Positions 1 through 10,240 of a stretch of 64,000 nt of DNA are shown here, piece by piece; the first letter of the stretch is position 1, and each line of letters starts with the position of its first letter. The position numbers and the translations under genes are program-made. This DNA comes from Eopsaltria australis (lineage: Eukaryota > Chordata > Aves > Passeriformes > Petroicidae): the NCBI GenBank assembly GCA_034509425.1, contig JAVTVJ010000296.1, forward strand, positions 2,535,001 through 2,599,000. Reading direction: 5' to 3'. The notes under the pieces are model-generated. The model saw nothing but the letters and a program-made list of their open reading frames with translations, was not told the DNA's origin and made no database searches.

Positions 1-3000
1 AGACCTGCAGCAGGACACTGCCACCTCTCCTGTCACACACAAGACTCTGGGATGGGACTTCTGCCCACAGCCCAGCTAATTTCATCAGAAATTAGCCATA
101 GAAGGCCACACACCAAACTCATGAATCAAAACTCACTTCCTGGTGCACTGAGAAACCACTCCAGCAAATTTTAAGAATCAGAATGCAATTCAATGTAAGT
201 ACTGCATGTATGTTAGCAGGAAGGTCAGGGCAAGCACAAGGTAATGAATCCTCTCACGTCTGAAAGATTTTTTTCTTCTTCAACACCAAAATGATTTTGA
301 ATCCAAGTATTGAGCTGCACAGCTATTTGCTCTCAGAGGTCAAACATGCACTAGGAGGAAGGCAAGTTGAAAGTACAGCAACATTTTGGTGTATTAGTCA
401 ATGTTCCATAAAAAACACAGTCAATCTGTGGGGTGCTGAACCCTGGCACAGGATGTGCTGGGAAGCAGGAACCACTCAGCCCCCGCTATCTTTCACCAGC
501 TCCTGTGAAAGGAGGACACACGCACTGCTCCTGTCTCAAAGGCTGTGCCTCCACCAGCACTAAATCAGACACCAATAATCAAACTGAATTCATGCTGCTG
601 CACATGAAGAAATACAGCTGTGCTTATATCAACGTTTCGGCCCATTAACTTCTGTGTCCAGACTAAACAGTTCTTTCACTCTTCCTAAGGGCACGTGCTC
701 CAGGGTTTGCACATTTGGGCTCCAGTTTATTTGTACTAGGCAAGCAGAGATTTAAGCTTTTATTCACTTCAATTTGTTTACTTTCATACAGTGACTAATT
801 GTCTTCACAGTCAGTCCCACTGTCCCCACCCATGATATTTCTATGTCTTAAGAGGATCCACCTCAGAAGTCTGAAGCCTACCTGTTTGTTGAGGCATTAC
901 TAAAGCCAGCCAGTTTGAAGAATAAAATTGTTTCGTGACAGCTTATGAACTTACTGGAGTCTAAATTAAAGACAGCACACATATTTCTGGATGAAGAGTC
1001 GTTTGAAAGCCCACTAAACACATCATTACAGCTCAGTAAGTGTTTCAAAAAGTGTTTTAAAAAAACGTTCCTCAGAGAGAAAGACTGACAACAACTTTTT
1101 GTCCTCAATTCTTTGAAAGCAAAGAGAAAAAAAAGTTTGCAACAACAGAGGTCAGTTAATATTACAGTACTTAAGGAGATAACCAGAATGCTTCTCGGCC
1201 TTCTTTTAACCTACTGTGTGTCAGCTGTCTTGTAACTCTTCTTGCCTGCCCCCACTCCTTTGGGGAAGCAGTACAGCAAACAGACATTTTACAGTGTTTG
1301 TCTCACTGTGCAGCTGCCTGCACCTCTGGTAAATACCATTAGTTGCTACAAAGCAATGTAGCTGTATCATAGTTAATGTAAGCAATAAATATGATAGAAG
1401 AACATCAGGTTTTTATTGAGAAACACTCACGTGTGGCCTTTGTACCAATTCCCTGGAACAGGAAGCCTTGTGCTGCCTAGATTAGGTACAGGCTACATCT
1501 ACTCCTTCCTCCTTGAAACACATGAGTGAAGTCAGAGTGCAATATTAAAAATTATACTGTTAAATGACCTGAAGTAAATCACTTCAGAAGCACAAAACGG
1601 AGCTTGCTTGCTCTGCCTCCCTCCAGGAGAAACAAACTGCTATTGAAAGCAGGATGCCTAACAGGTCCTTCGGCTATCAGCACCTAGATATCATTCCTCA
1701 TCAAATACAGCTCATCTCCAAACCACTTTGCTTTTAACACAACAAACTCTTCAGCTTTGTACACATTGTCTGTATCCATTTTCACAACTGCTGTTCATAA
1801 TGTGTTCCCTCCAGATGACATTCCTGTTGTGAAACAGAGGAAAGCTTTTAGCTGAATTACTCTCTCTTCTCCATGAGCCAATAACTGCTGTACTACCCAG
1901 CTGTGTGCGTGCTTCCCACTGACCTCACACGAGGACTTCCAAGGCTGGAATGTGAAGAACTGAGCAAAACTTCATTGCAAAACAGCTGATACTTGCTATT
2001 TTTAGGAACAGAGGTTATACTAATCAGAACAAGTAATTGTAGAAGCATTGTCTAGATGAAGAGGATGCAAGTCCAGTGTCACCTTGTTCACACATCACTC
2101 ATAACCCCATCACACTAAAATGCTGTGTTCTCCTGCCACACGGCCCCTCAGTGACAAGTCTTCAAATACCAAATATTGTAAACTGCTGAAGCACAGGCAT
2201 TTCCTACAAGGACTGTCCTCCTGGATCCTAAGATCTTTTAACTCAAGCCAACAAGTGCTGGTTGTGGGAAGGGCAGGAGAGATGCAAACCCAAAAACAGG
2301 TTACTCTCAGTGCTGAATTCCCAGCACCACGATGCCTACTCAGACTTTAAGAAAACCCTATGAACAGTTTCCTGCCTGCCACCCTCCCCTGCTCTTTGTT
2401 TGGTTTTAAATCATTATCCAGTCATCAACACTGCAGAGACCCAGCATTTACACAGGAGGTCACATTATGAGGTCAAACAGAGGAGTCAGCACAGAGGGGG
2501 CACAGCTGGTGGTGCAGAGGGTGCAGCACAGCCCAGGAGCTGGGACAGTGCTGCTGCTGCTCCTGCCCTGCCCTCAGAGCTCACTAATCTCTGCTTTGGA
2601 ACCCCCACTGCTCCCGACTGTACTCCTTCCTTAACATGAGCACCAAGACTATTCCAGGCTAGCAAGTAATAGGATTAAAGCAGTCTAATCCCAGATGTTA
2701 CTTACAGTTTGTCAGACAAGTCACGAATTGGTCCCCCAAAGTACGGGAATGTCACTATGAACTTGAGACCCAGGACTGACCCGCATAAAGCTACACCAGG
2801 AGATGCCTAAAAACAAATATGATCCAAAGATAAGGGGGGCATAAAACTCTGAACTGCATCTTATCAAGAGGGAAACAAGCCCTCTAAAGGAAAAGCAGAA
2901 GCCCTTCAACATATTAGTCTGTGCAGGTGACAGAACTGAAAAATGCAAGGGCATCATTTAGTGATCTCTCTGAAAAACAAACAAAACGAGCAGCTTTGCC

Positions 3001-5450
3001 TCAGACGTCTCTGGAAGCAGGCACACTCCCTATGCCAGCATCCTCATTCCTGTCCCTCAAGGTCTAAACTCGTGACAAGTCACATGCAAGCGTTTCAGTA
3101 GTGACCTTGGGACAGAGCAAGAATAAACATAAGGATTTCTGTTGATAAAAGAAAAAGCATCCTCAACACAAATGCGATTTAGGGTATCAAACAGCAGAGG
3201 CAAAAAAGGACTTGACAGCACAAAGTACACTGGAAACCAGCTCGAGATCCTGCTTCAAGCTGGGAGCTTAGACCAAATCCTCCTCTACTTCACTTGCCTC
3301 GCTGACCACAGGACAAATAAGGCACGGGTATGACAGTGCAGAATAACCAGACACAACTGAGATGATACCACAAAAAGCACTAAACAAAGACAGCTGGGGG
3401 AGTCAGCTTTGGAAGGTTTCACAGCCACACCAGGATAAAGCAAGAAGCAAAGGCTGTGCAGACAATACCAACAGGAAACACAACACTTCTGTAAGACTTT
3501 GCAAACAGTTGTAAAACTTCTCTGCTGGCACCCTGAACTGAACTAACAAACCCCACCTAGAGCAAGGCACAGGCTCCATAGTACACTCACACACCTCCTC
3601 ATTAGGGTACAGAAGAAGGAGGTTGTTATTTTAATATCTTTTATCACTACTGAGCAAGTTAGAGAGCAGCATTAGTTCTGTAAGCATAAACCAGCCATAA
3701 TTTTAGTTTGAACTCGATAATAAAAAGTTCCTGACTTCTTAGGAAAAATTTGTTCTCAAGCAACCTTGTAATCACAGCTGAAGAACAGCCTGCTGTTAAG
3801 AAGGAACATGAAATAGCTTAAGTAAGATACAGCTTTCAGCAACAAAAAACGAACCTTAACAGCCTAGAAAGTAATTTCTTGGTTTATATGCATATTTTAA
3901 AGTAGAACCAAGTAGGCTGTTACAGTATTTACCCATTTAAAAATTTCAGCTGAAAATGGAAAACTATTCATTCTGACAGGACCAAAGAGGAGCAGTTACT
4001 TGGTTCCACACAAGAAGCGCATCAAAGGCAAAGTCCAACATTTCCCAGACTTGTTTATTCAGAGTAAACTGCTTTCCATATTTTAAGAAAAAAACCCTGA
4101 GTCTTCCACTTCCACATGTGTGACCTCCTGCCTGTACACACCAAGGGGATTAGTTTAACTTGCAGAATGCACTCAGTTTCCTTTTTATAACCAACATTAC
4201 ACATGCAGACGTTTGATGCTGTGATTTGCTTCAATAAACATAGATTTTAGAGTCTGACGTTTCTGCTCTCTGATTTTACATCGGTACAGAGATGTTGTGA
4301 ATAAAGCCTACAGCTGGATACAAATCTGCACTCTGAGAGAGTCAAAAGTACTCCAAGGAATAGGATAGCTGCAGAAAACCAGCTCAAGTATGTTTTCTTT
4401 CTTAGCTTAAATGAAGCAAAACGTTTGCTCTATCCAGTCATACACAAGTTTTCAAAAGAAATCCATAGACCTTTCCTCAGACATAATGATATAATCCTTT
4501 CCTCTGTTTTCCTACACTGCAGTTAATGTTCTATTCAGACACAATTCTTCTGGTGTTTGATTAATCTCCTTGCAAGTTCTGAACTGACCCTGATCACACA
4601 CCTGCAATATGCACATATGAGATCCACCATAAACTCAGCACAAGACACAAAGGTCTCCAAGAAGCTACTGTGAATATCAAATTTAAAAAAATAAAATTTG
4701 TCTCTCCAGAACAGCAGCCTTCCAGCTATGACTGCTGGAGCCAATGATTCTCAGAGAATCGTGACCTTGAACACATTTAACTGGTAGCTCCCATTACGTG
4801 CTACAGTCACTCCTTTAAATGAAACCTAGAGTACATTTTCAAATAAGGCTTAAAGGCAGAACTTGAGTCACCCGAGCAGTTTCACCAATATATCTACACC
4901 ACGTAGTGCAGAAAATCACCAAGTCATTAAACAAAGCCTCAGTCTGGTATCAGACAGCAAATCCATCCATGTGCAAACTAAGTCACCAATTTAATTCCAC
5001 AGCCAGGATGACTCTCCCTCCTCCTTCAGTCCACACACACAGAAGCAAACACCACACAAGGGCAAGCAGAGATCCCTCACTGCATCTGCATTTCTCAATA
5101 CCACTGGAAATCAGGACCGGCTTCCTCCTGAACTGCACAGCAAAAGATGACCGAGAGTTATGGGAAAAGCCAAACAGGTAAGTTAAAAAAAATGGAAATG
5201 TGTTTATAAGCAGAAGATGCTCCAAAAACTGTATTTACCCTGCAAGAAGGTAGTGGTAGTAGGAACTTTGATAAATCAGAAAAAGCCAGTATGATAAATA
5301 GTCATTTAAAAATGCATGTCCCTTCAGATTAACAAAAAAAAAAGACTGTTTCAGATCTAAAGTTGCTTCCAGTGTAAAGTGGTCCATCAATGAGAAGAGC
5401 TTCCCAAAAATTACCACAAAATGTATCACTGTAAACACAGGTGGGAATGT

Positions 5451-5553
5451 CCCAGAATGGTTTGGGTTGGAACAGACCTTAAAGATCATCACATTCCAAC
5501 CCCCTGCTATTGCTAGGGACATCTTCCACTAGACCAGGTTTGCTCCAAGACCT
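5451..5553 (-). mobile_element. CR1 LINE 3' end fragment
   Basis: The plus strand carries the reverse complement of a CR1 3' terminus: AGAATGGTTTGGGTTGG, then a GACCTTAAAGATCATC block and the ACTAGACCAGGTTTGCTCC block. It is a short 5'-truncated copy and the only clear transposon within 12 kb of this side of the promoter. Confidence 0.9.
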
Positions 5554-6439
5554 ACTCTCTTATTCTGCTTTCTCAAAAGGTTAAATTTAAGCAGAACTAC
5601 AGCCTGGTTATTCAAGGACGTCCAAAAGTCCGCGTTAAACAATGCTCACATAGCAATTCCCACTGGCTTCTTCCAAAGCCTTCAAATCAACCAATTCATT
5701 TTTTTTAATGGCGGACAATGGAAAATTTACACGTAAAATAATGACAGTAATTTCAACATGACCATTGTAACAACAGTGAGGGACAGTGCTTAGAGTTTTG
5801 GGTGGTTAGATTTTAAAAAATGCATTAGATATTGCAAAATCCAGTAAGTCTGTAAGACAAGGTCTTCCTCAGCTGAGGCTGCACCTCCTTGCTAAGGAGC
5901 AGCAAACACCAAGGAAGCCTTTGGTTAATATGAAATATTCCATTTACATGCACACAACTGCCATACCACAAAGCATTCCATGTCAGGTACAAATCGTTCA
6001 CTGCTCCTGAACTCAGGCCCTGACTACAGCTCGTGTCTCTTTGCTGTCCCTCCTTCAATTTACATCATTTTAATCAAGTGACTTTCCTGAGAGGTCACAG
6101 CTGCCCATCCTCACCACGAAGTCTCAAAGGAGGAGAGATTTAAGGGCACCAGGGCACTGACACCTGCCTTCAGTGACAGTCACCCCCTGCAGGCTGCAAT
6201 GACACTGCTGGAATAAAGCACAATTCAAAGTTAGGGGCACCAGGAGGAAGGGGCCAGGACACGAACCTCAAACATAAACAAGACACCAGATAACTCAAAC
6301 AAAAGCTACTGAGAAACGCAGTAACAAACACCCTGACACTATTCAGTTACTTGCATTCAGCATCTCCTTAACTCCCTCCAGCCCCACGTTCCAAGAAATA
6401 GATAATGAGCCATTACTTTGACAGGACTTCAAACAAAGC

Positions 6440-6740
6440 TGCTTTCTTTTTTTCTTCAAAAATAATTAGAATATGAATGTTTCTGCTTCACCAAGAAATC
6501 CAGAGCCTTTTGTGAACAGATGATGCTACGAGCAGATGTACACAAGCAGATTCACAATCAAGCAGATGATCTCTTCTTTACCAGCCATCTTGACCTGTCT
6601 GGCTCGATTTACATAAACTGTTTCTATTCACTACAACATTGATTATGTAAACCTCGACAAAATCTTAACCAAACACACGCTGCCACATCACTGCCAGCAC
6701 AGACGCAGCTCAGTGCTGGGAGAAGGTTATTAGAGATGTG
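6440..6740. other. Possible conserved intronic element
   Basis: Single-copy sequence in PELI2 intron 1 with AATAATTAG at about 6460, several CAGATG E-box-like words between 6515 and 6570, and the pair CATTGATTATGTAAAC near 6640. No repeat family is recognised. Motif density is suggestive only; conservation was not tested. Confidence 0.25.
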
Positions 6741-7074
6741 TTTGCTGCACCGACCGACACGAATCGCCTTGGGCTTTGCTGGGGCTCACACTGAGCAATC
6801 ACAACTACTGCGAGACAATAAGGAACAGCCACCTCCTGCCAAAAAAACGCCTTCCCCCTCGGTTTAAAGGTCAAGGTACAGCAACCCCACTTTCACAGTG
6901 CTCAGGCAGAGTGAGAGCAAGAGATAAAGGGAAAGTTTTGTCATCTTAAAAACAGGAGCTCAGCAGTTTGCCAGGTATGCCAATTCCTTTGTTCATCATC
7001 CTTTTCACCAGCTAATTTAAAAGTCTCACAGTTCAAGACACAAGTTATTCATCAACATCACAATCAAGGCTTTT

Positions 7075-7146
7075 AAAAAAAAAAAAAAAAAAACAACAAC
7101 CCACACAGTGTCTCAAAACAGCTTTTTCTTCTTTTTTTTTTTTTTT
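7075..7146. repeat. Facing poly-A and poly-T tracts
   Basis: Nineteen A at 7075-7093 and fifteen T at 7132-7146 are separated by 38 bases. They may be unrelated tails or an inverted pair. No transposon body is recognisable beside either tract. Confidence 0.8.
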
Positions 7147-8689
7147 AATATAGCTGCGAGGCTGTGCTATCAATTTTAATCAGGCAGTTGTAACAGGAGC
7201 TGCAACTCTACGCTTCTGCTGGTCCCCAGGTCTCAGTTTCACAACAGGGAGCAGAGCAGATTTACATTGTCTTATTTAAATGAAGCTCCAGATTACAAGA
7301 TTTTAATACAGCACAGGTACTAAGAGGTTTTTTTAGCACGCTGAACAGCTTAAGCTGTTCCAAGAGTTCCTAGTCACAAATGTTGAGTCACCAAAAAAGG
7401 GAGAGATGTTTGCATTATTTGTGGCACTACAAACAACATTTAAGACATGCAGTAATGAACTCCTGAAGTGGCAAATGGATTTTAAAACACGGTCTAAAAA
7501 TGAAAAATGCAGTTCCTGAAGTCATGAGATTTCCTAGACTGCTTCCATCACGTCTACCTATCCCTACACGACACTGTGTGAGCAGTGACAGCCAATGCCC
7601 CATTGTTTCAGTGCAGCCACAGGGACACCGTGACCACAGGGACCCAGCACAGACTTCTCGTTCCTGGCTGCAGTGCAAGCACAACAGGATCTGTTTGCCT
7701 TTTCAGTACACCTCACACCCACAAGATGCGACCCCAGCAGTTCTAGAGAGCAGCTGAAACTCAAACAGGACCTAAACTCAGCCATGTACATTTTATTTAG
7801 ATTTTATTGGCGTGTTTCAACACACAGAGTGAAGATCAAGAGCCCAGCAGAACCGATAAGCCGAGATCAATGCATCCCCGTATTAAAGGCAAAGCGCACC
7901 AGACTTTGCCAGGTTAAGATCAGAGCCAAAACATTTCATACTTTTGTACTTTCAACCGATGCTAAAAATAGTAAAGCAACAGAAAAGGAAAATGCTTCCA
8001 GCTGTGCACAAAGAGCCTCTGCAGCACAACATCAATTTATGCACTCTAATTTAATTAAAGATTCTGCATTATACTACGACTTTATTGTCAGAGACAGTGT
8101 TCCACAGCTGAGCTCACCCTCCATTTCCACAACTGAAAGAGCAAGAATGTTTCTTTATTAAATTTAGTGGGATATGGGTATTTCTCACGAATCAAGGGAC
8201 TTAAATTCAAGCATTTCAAGTACCAGCTACAGCACGTTCGTGGCAGCAGCTGTTTTATTCCACGGTAACTGCATCTTGACCCAGTCTCGTGACAGGAAAC
8301 ATTTAGCATCCCTTAAGGAAAAAAGCTGCACTACTGGATACGAGTACCCAGCCTGGACTGCTCTTTTTCAAACAGTTATTCTGCAAAGGTGAGCACGGCT
8401 CTTTATGAAAAGGACCAAAACAAAACAAAAATCCCTAAGAAAGCAGAACAGGGTTTTCTACGACCTTGCAGCAAACATGAACCAGATTCTGGGGGAGGCT
8501 GAGTAACGCAGTGAGGCTGTTATTGCTCTGCTTCGCGGCTGGCTCGAAACCTTTCTGTTGTGTTTAGGACTGAAAAATCACCCCATTAACCACACGTCAG
8601 CACGTATTAAACTACCCAAATTAAGCATCTCTCCTAAGGTTCGCGAGGGCTCTCAGCAAGCTCGGCTTAGACGCTTCTCCCTCATCTGC

Positions 8690-8826
8690 TTCCGCGGCGC
8701 TCAGCAGAGCGGCTGCGAGCTTTAACAGCAGGGCAACAGCGTAATGCCAAGCGGATTACTTTAAGATCCATATCAAGCCGAGAAAATAAACATTTCCACG
8801 ACGAATCTGAATATAAGTGCTTCACC
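8690..8826. other. Possible regulatory element just inside intron 1
   Basis: Before the GC-rich island proper, this stretch is of moderate GC content but keeps many CpGs (CCGCGGCGC, GCGGCTGCG, AGCGGATTAC, CGACGAATC). It has the homeodomain-like word GGATTA and no repeat similarity. This resembles the shore of a constitutively unmethylated promoter or a proximal enhancer. No conservation test was possible. Confidence 0.35.
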
Positions 8827-9054
8827 CTCCCCCTCCCGCTCCTCATTCCAAAGTCATCTCCCTGCCATCTGCAAGGAGGACGCCGTCTCCCGGAGCCAGC
8901 GGCCGAGGGACGGCGGCACCGGCGGAGGGACGGGGCCCGCAGCGGGGAGCGGGGGGGTTTGAGCGCCATAACCCCGCACCCCCGGCCCCGCACCAAGTTT
9001 CTTCCCCTCGATGCTCGGGAGCGGCCGGACCCCGCTCCGTCCGTCCGTGCCTCC

Positions 9055-9450
9055 GGCACCGGGACCCCGCAAGGGCCGCGCCGCGCGGGGCCCTCGGGCA
9101 CCGGGACCAGCCCACATCCATCCCTCCCTCCCCGCTGCCCTCCGGCACCGGGACCCCGCTCCATCCATCCCTCCTCGCTCCATCCATCCCTCCCCGCTCC
9201 ATCCGGCACCGGGACCCCGGCTCCATCCATCCCTCCCCGCTCCAGCCGGCACCGGGACCCCGCAACGGCCGCACCGCGCTCCCCGTCACGCATCGGGACC
9301 TCCCGCCCTTCACTCCTCCATCCTTCCCTACTCCCTTCAGGCACCGGGACGCCCCCCGCATCCATCCCTCCCTATTCCCCTCAGGCAATGGGAACCCCCT
9401 AAGGCACCGGGACCCCCCCCACGGACCGCTCGGGCACCGGGATCCCCCCG
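9055..9450. repeat. GC-rich minisatellite in PELI2 intron 1, core GGCACCGGGACCCC
   Basis: About ten copies of the core GGCACCGGGACCCC or close variants are spaced 17-62 bases apart, starting at about 9055, 9098, 9141, 9204, 9247, 9340, 9402 and 9432. Many are separated by CTCCATCCATCCCTCCC-type spacers that also repeat. It begins about 210 bases inside intron 1 from the donor, within the CpG island. The array generates long arginine/glycine-rich and proline-rich spurious ORFs on both strands. Confidence 0.85.
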
Positions 9451-9655
9451 CCCGCAGCAGCCGCGCCGCGCACTCGGCCGGCGGGAAGGCGGGAAGCGCC
9501 ACGCGCCCCCCCGCGCCCCCCGGCACCTCCGAGCGCTCCCTCGCAGCGCGGAGCCGCGGCCGCCGCCGAGCTGGAGGCTGCGAACGGGGCAGCCCCCGCC
9601 GCCCCGGGACCGCCGCGCGCTCCCCCCCCCCGCCCCATCCCGGAACCCCTGCCCA

Positions 9656-9663
9656 GCGCTCAC
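9656..9663 (-). other. PELI2: PELI2 exon 1 splice donor
   Basis: Minus-strand sequence after the exon is GTGAGCGC, a good GT-A-G donor, directly after codon 25 plus two bases. Without splicing the frame would hit TGA at once (GGG TGA), so the conserved frame must be spliced. A phase-2 break after VVLG is consistent with the next residues of Pellino proteins starting in the following exon. Confidence 0.8.
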
Positions 9664-9740
9664 CCCAGCACCACCAGCTCCCCGTACTTGACGGGCTCCT
9701 TGTTCAGCGCGCACAGCTCCTCCTGGCTGGGGGAAAACAT
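9664..9740 (-). CDS. PELI2: PELI2 (Pellino 2 E3 ubiquitin ligase), coding exon 1, partial gene
   Basis: Read on the minus strand, the ATG at 9740-9738 opens a frame encoding MFSPSQEEL through KYGELVVLG, then two bases of a split codon before a GT donor (phase 2). The MFSP start and the KEPVKYGELVVLG run match the N terminus of vertebrate Pellino proteins; the NKEP and VVLG residues fit PELI2 better than PELI1, which I recall as having a shorter N terminus with an I in place of the first V. Pellinos are cytosolic RING-like E3 ligases of about 420 residues with an N-terminal FHA-like domain that binds phosphorylated IRAK kinases in Toll/IL-1 receptor signalling. This exon gives only the 25-residue lead-in; the FHA and RING parts lie beyond position 1. 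The start context is weak (C at -3, T at +4), but the conserved MFSP start and the CpG-island position support it. Identification is from memory, not a search. Confidence 0.86.
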
Positions 9741-10140
9741 GGGGCCGCCGCTGTGGTAGCACCGGCCGCCCCGTCCCAGCCGCCGCCACGGGGGCGCGTC
9801 CCGAGCGGGCTCCGCTCCGCTCTGCGCCGCCGGCCACCGGCAACGGCCACTACACCGCGGGGGGGGCGGGGGGCGGGGCCACCGGGGGGACGGACCAACC
9901 CGCCGCGGCGGGGGGGCGGGAGGAGCGGCACGGCGCCGGCCCCCCCCGCGGGGCGGCGAGTGGCCCCGCCCTCCCCGCGCCCATTAACTGCCGGCGGGCG
10001 GGGCGGGGCTGGGCGCGGGTGCGCTCCGCCCCCTCCCGCGCGGTTCCCCCCCCGGCGCAGGCAGCAGTGGTACGGCCCGGCCGTGTTATGTAAACATAGA
10101 GTAAAGGGGACCGGGCCGCTCTTAAAGGGGCCGCGCACCC
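9741..10140 (-). promoter_or_regulatory. PELI2: Probable PELI2 5' UTR and core promoter
   Basis: This is the sequence immediately upstream of the PELI2 start on the minus strand. Clustered GC boxes of the Sp/KLF type (GGGCGGGG) lie near 9867-9878 and 9997-10008. A forkhead-type word TGTAAACA is at 10089-10096, at the outer edge of the island. The transcription start cannot be placed from sequence alone; it is probably between about 9800 and 10050. Confidence 0.6.
9859..9889 (+). other. G-quadruplex candidate in PELI2 promoter
   Basis: Four plus-strand G runs of 8, 6, 4 and 6 bases are separated by loops C, C and CCACC. Such short loops favour a stable quadruplex. It lies about 120 bases upstream of the PELI2 ATG on the strand that serves as template. 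Confidence 0.7.
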
Positions 10141-10240
10141 GCGCACCGGGGTCACCGCGGGGTCCCGAGCGGGGGCTCTGGGTCGCCTCAGCCTGGGTTC
10201 CGCAGCTCCTGCGGGATTCCGGGTCCCCTCCTGCCGCCGC

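Larger units (their letters stand above)
1..9663 (-). other. PELI2: PELI2 intron 1 (5' part), no further exon seen
   Basis: Since PELI2 is read on the minus strand, all sequence below the donor at 9663 is intron 1, which continues past the window edge. The block up to about 8.7 kb is AT-richer than the rest of the window and poor in transposons: one CR1 3' end at 5451-5553 is the only clear one. I found no exon matching the next part of a Pellino protein. The largest ORF here (162 codons, plus strand 7673-8161) has no recognisable domain and looks like chance. A poly-A and a poly-T tract face each other at 7075-7146. Confidence 0.75.
8880..10240. promoter_or_regulatory. PELI2: CpG island over PELI2 exon 1 and promoter
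   Basis: CpG dinucleotides are dense and GC content very high across the whole interval, unlike either flank. The island spans the start of intron 1, exon 1, the 5' UTR and the probable core promoter. A TATA box is not apparent, as is usual for broad CpG-island promoters. No second gene starting on the plus strand could be supported. Confidence 0.92.

Noticed and set aside
7673..8161. 162-codon plus-strand ORF in PELI2 intron 1
   Set aside because: Longest ORF outside GC-rich and repeat DNA but no domain, low-complexity-free chance composition, no splice or promoter context. Not supported as a gene.
8682..9843. Several 130-230 codon minus-strand ORFs with repeated GGMDG/GAGGTG-type peptides
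   Set aside because: They are read through the GGCACCGGGACCCC minisatellite in wrong frames. The true frame is the short MFSPSQ exon.
8880..10240. Bidirectional promoter for a second gene on the plus strand
   Set aside because: No start codon, exon or splice donor with recognisable protein similarity was found on the plus strand beyond the island.
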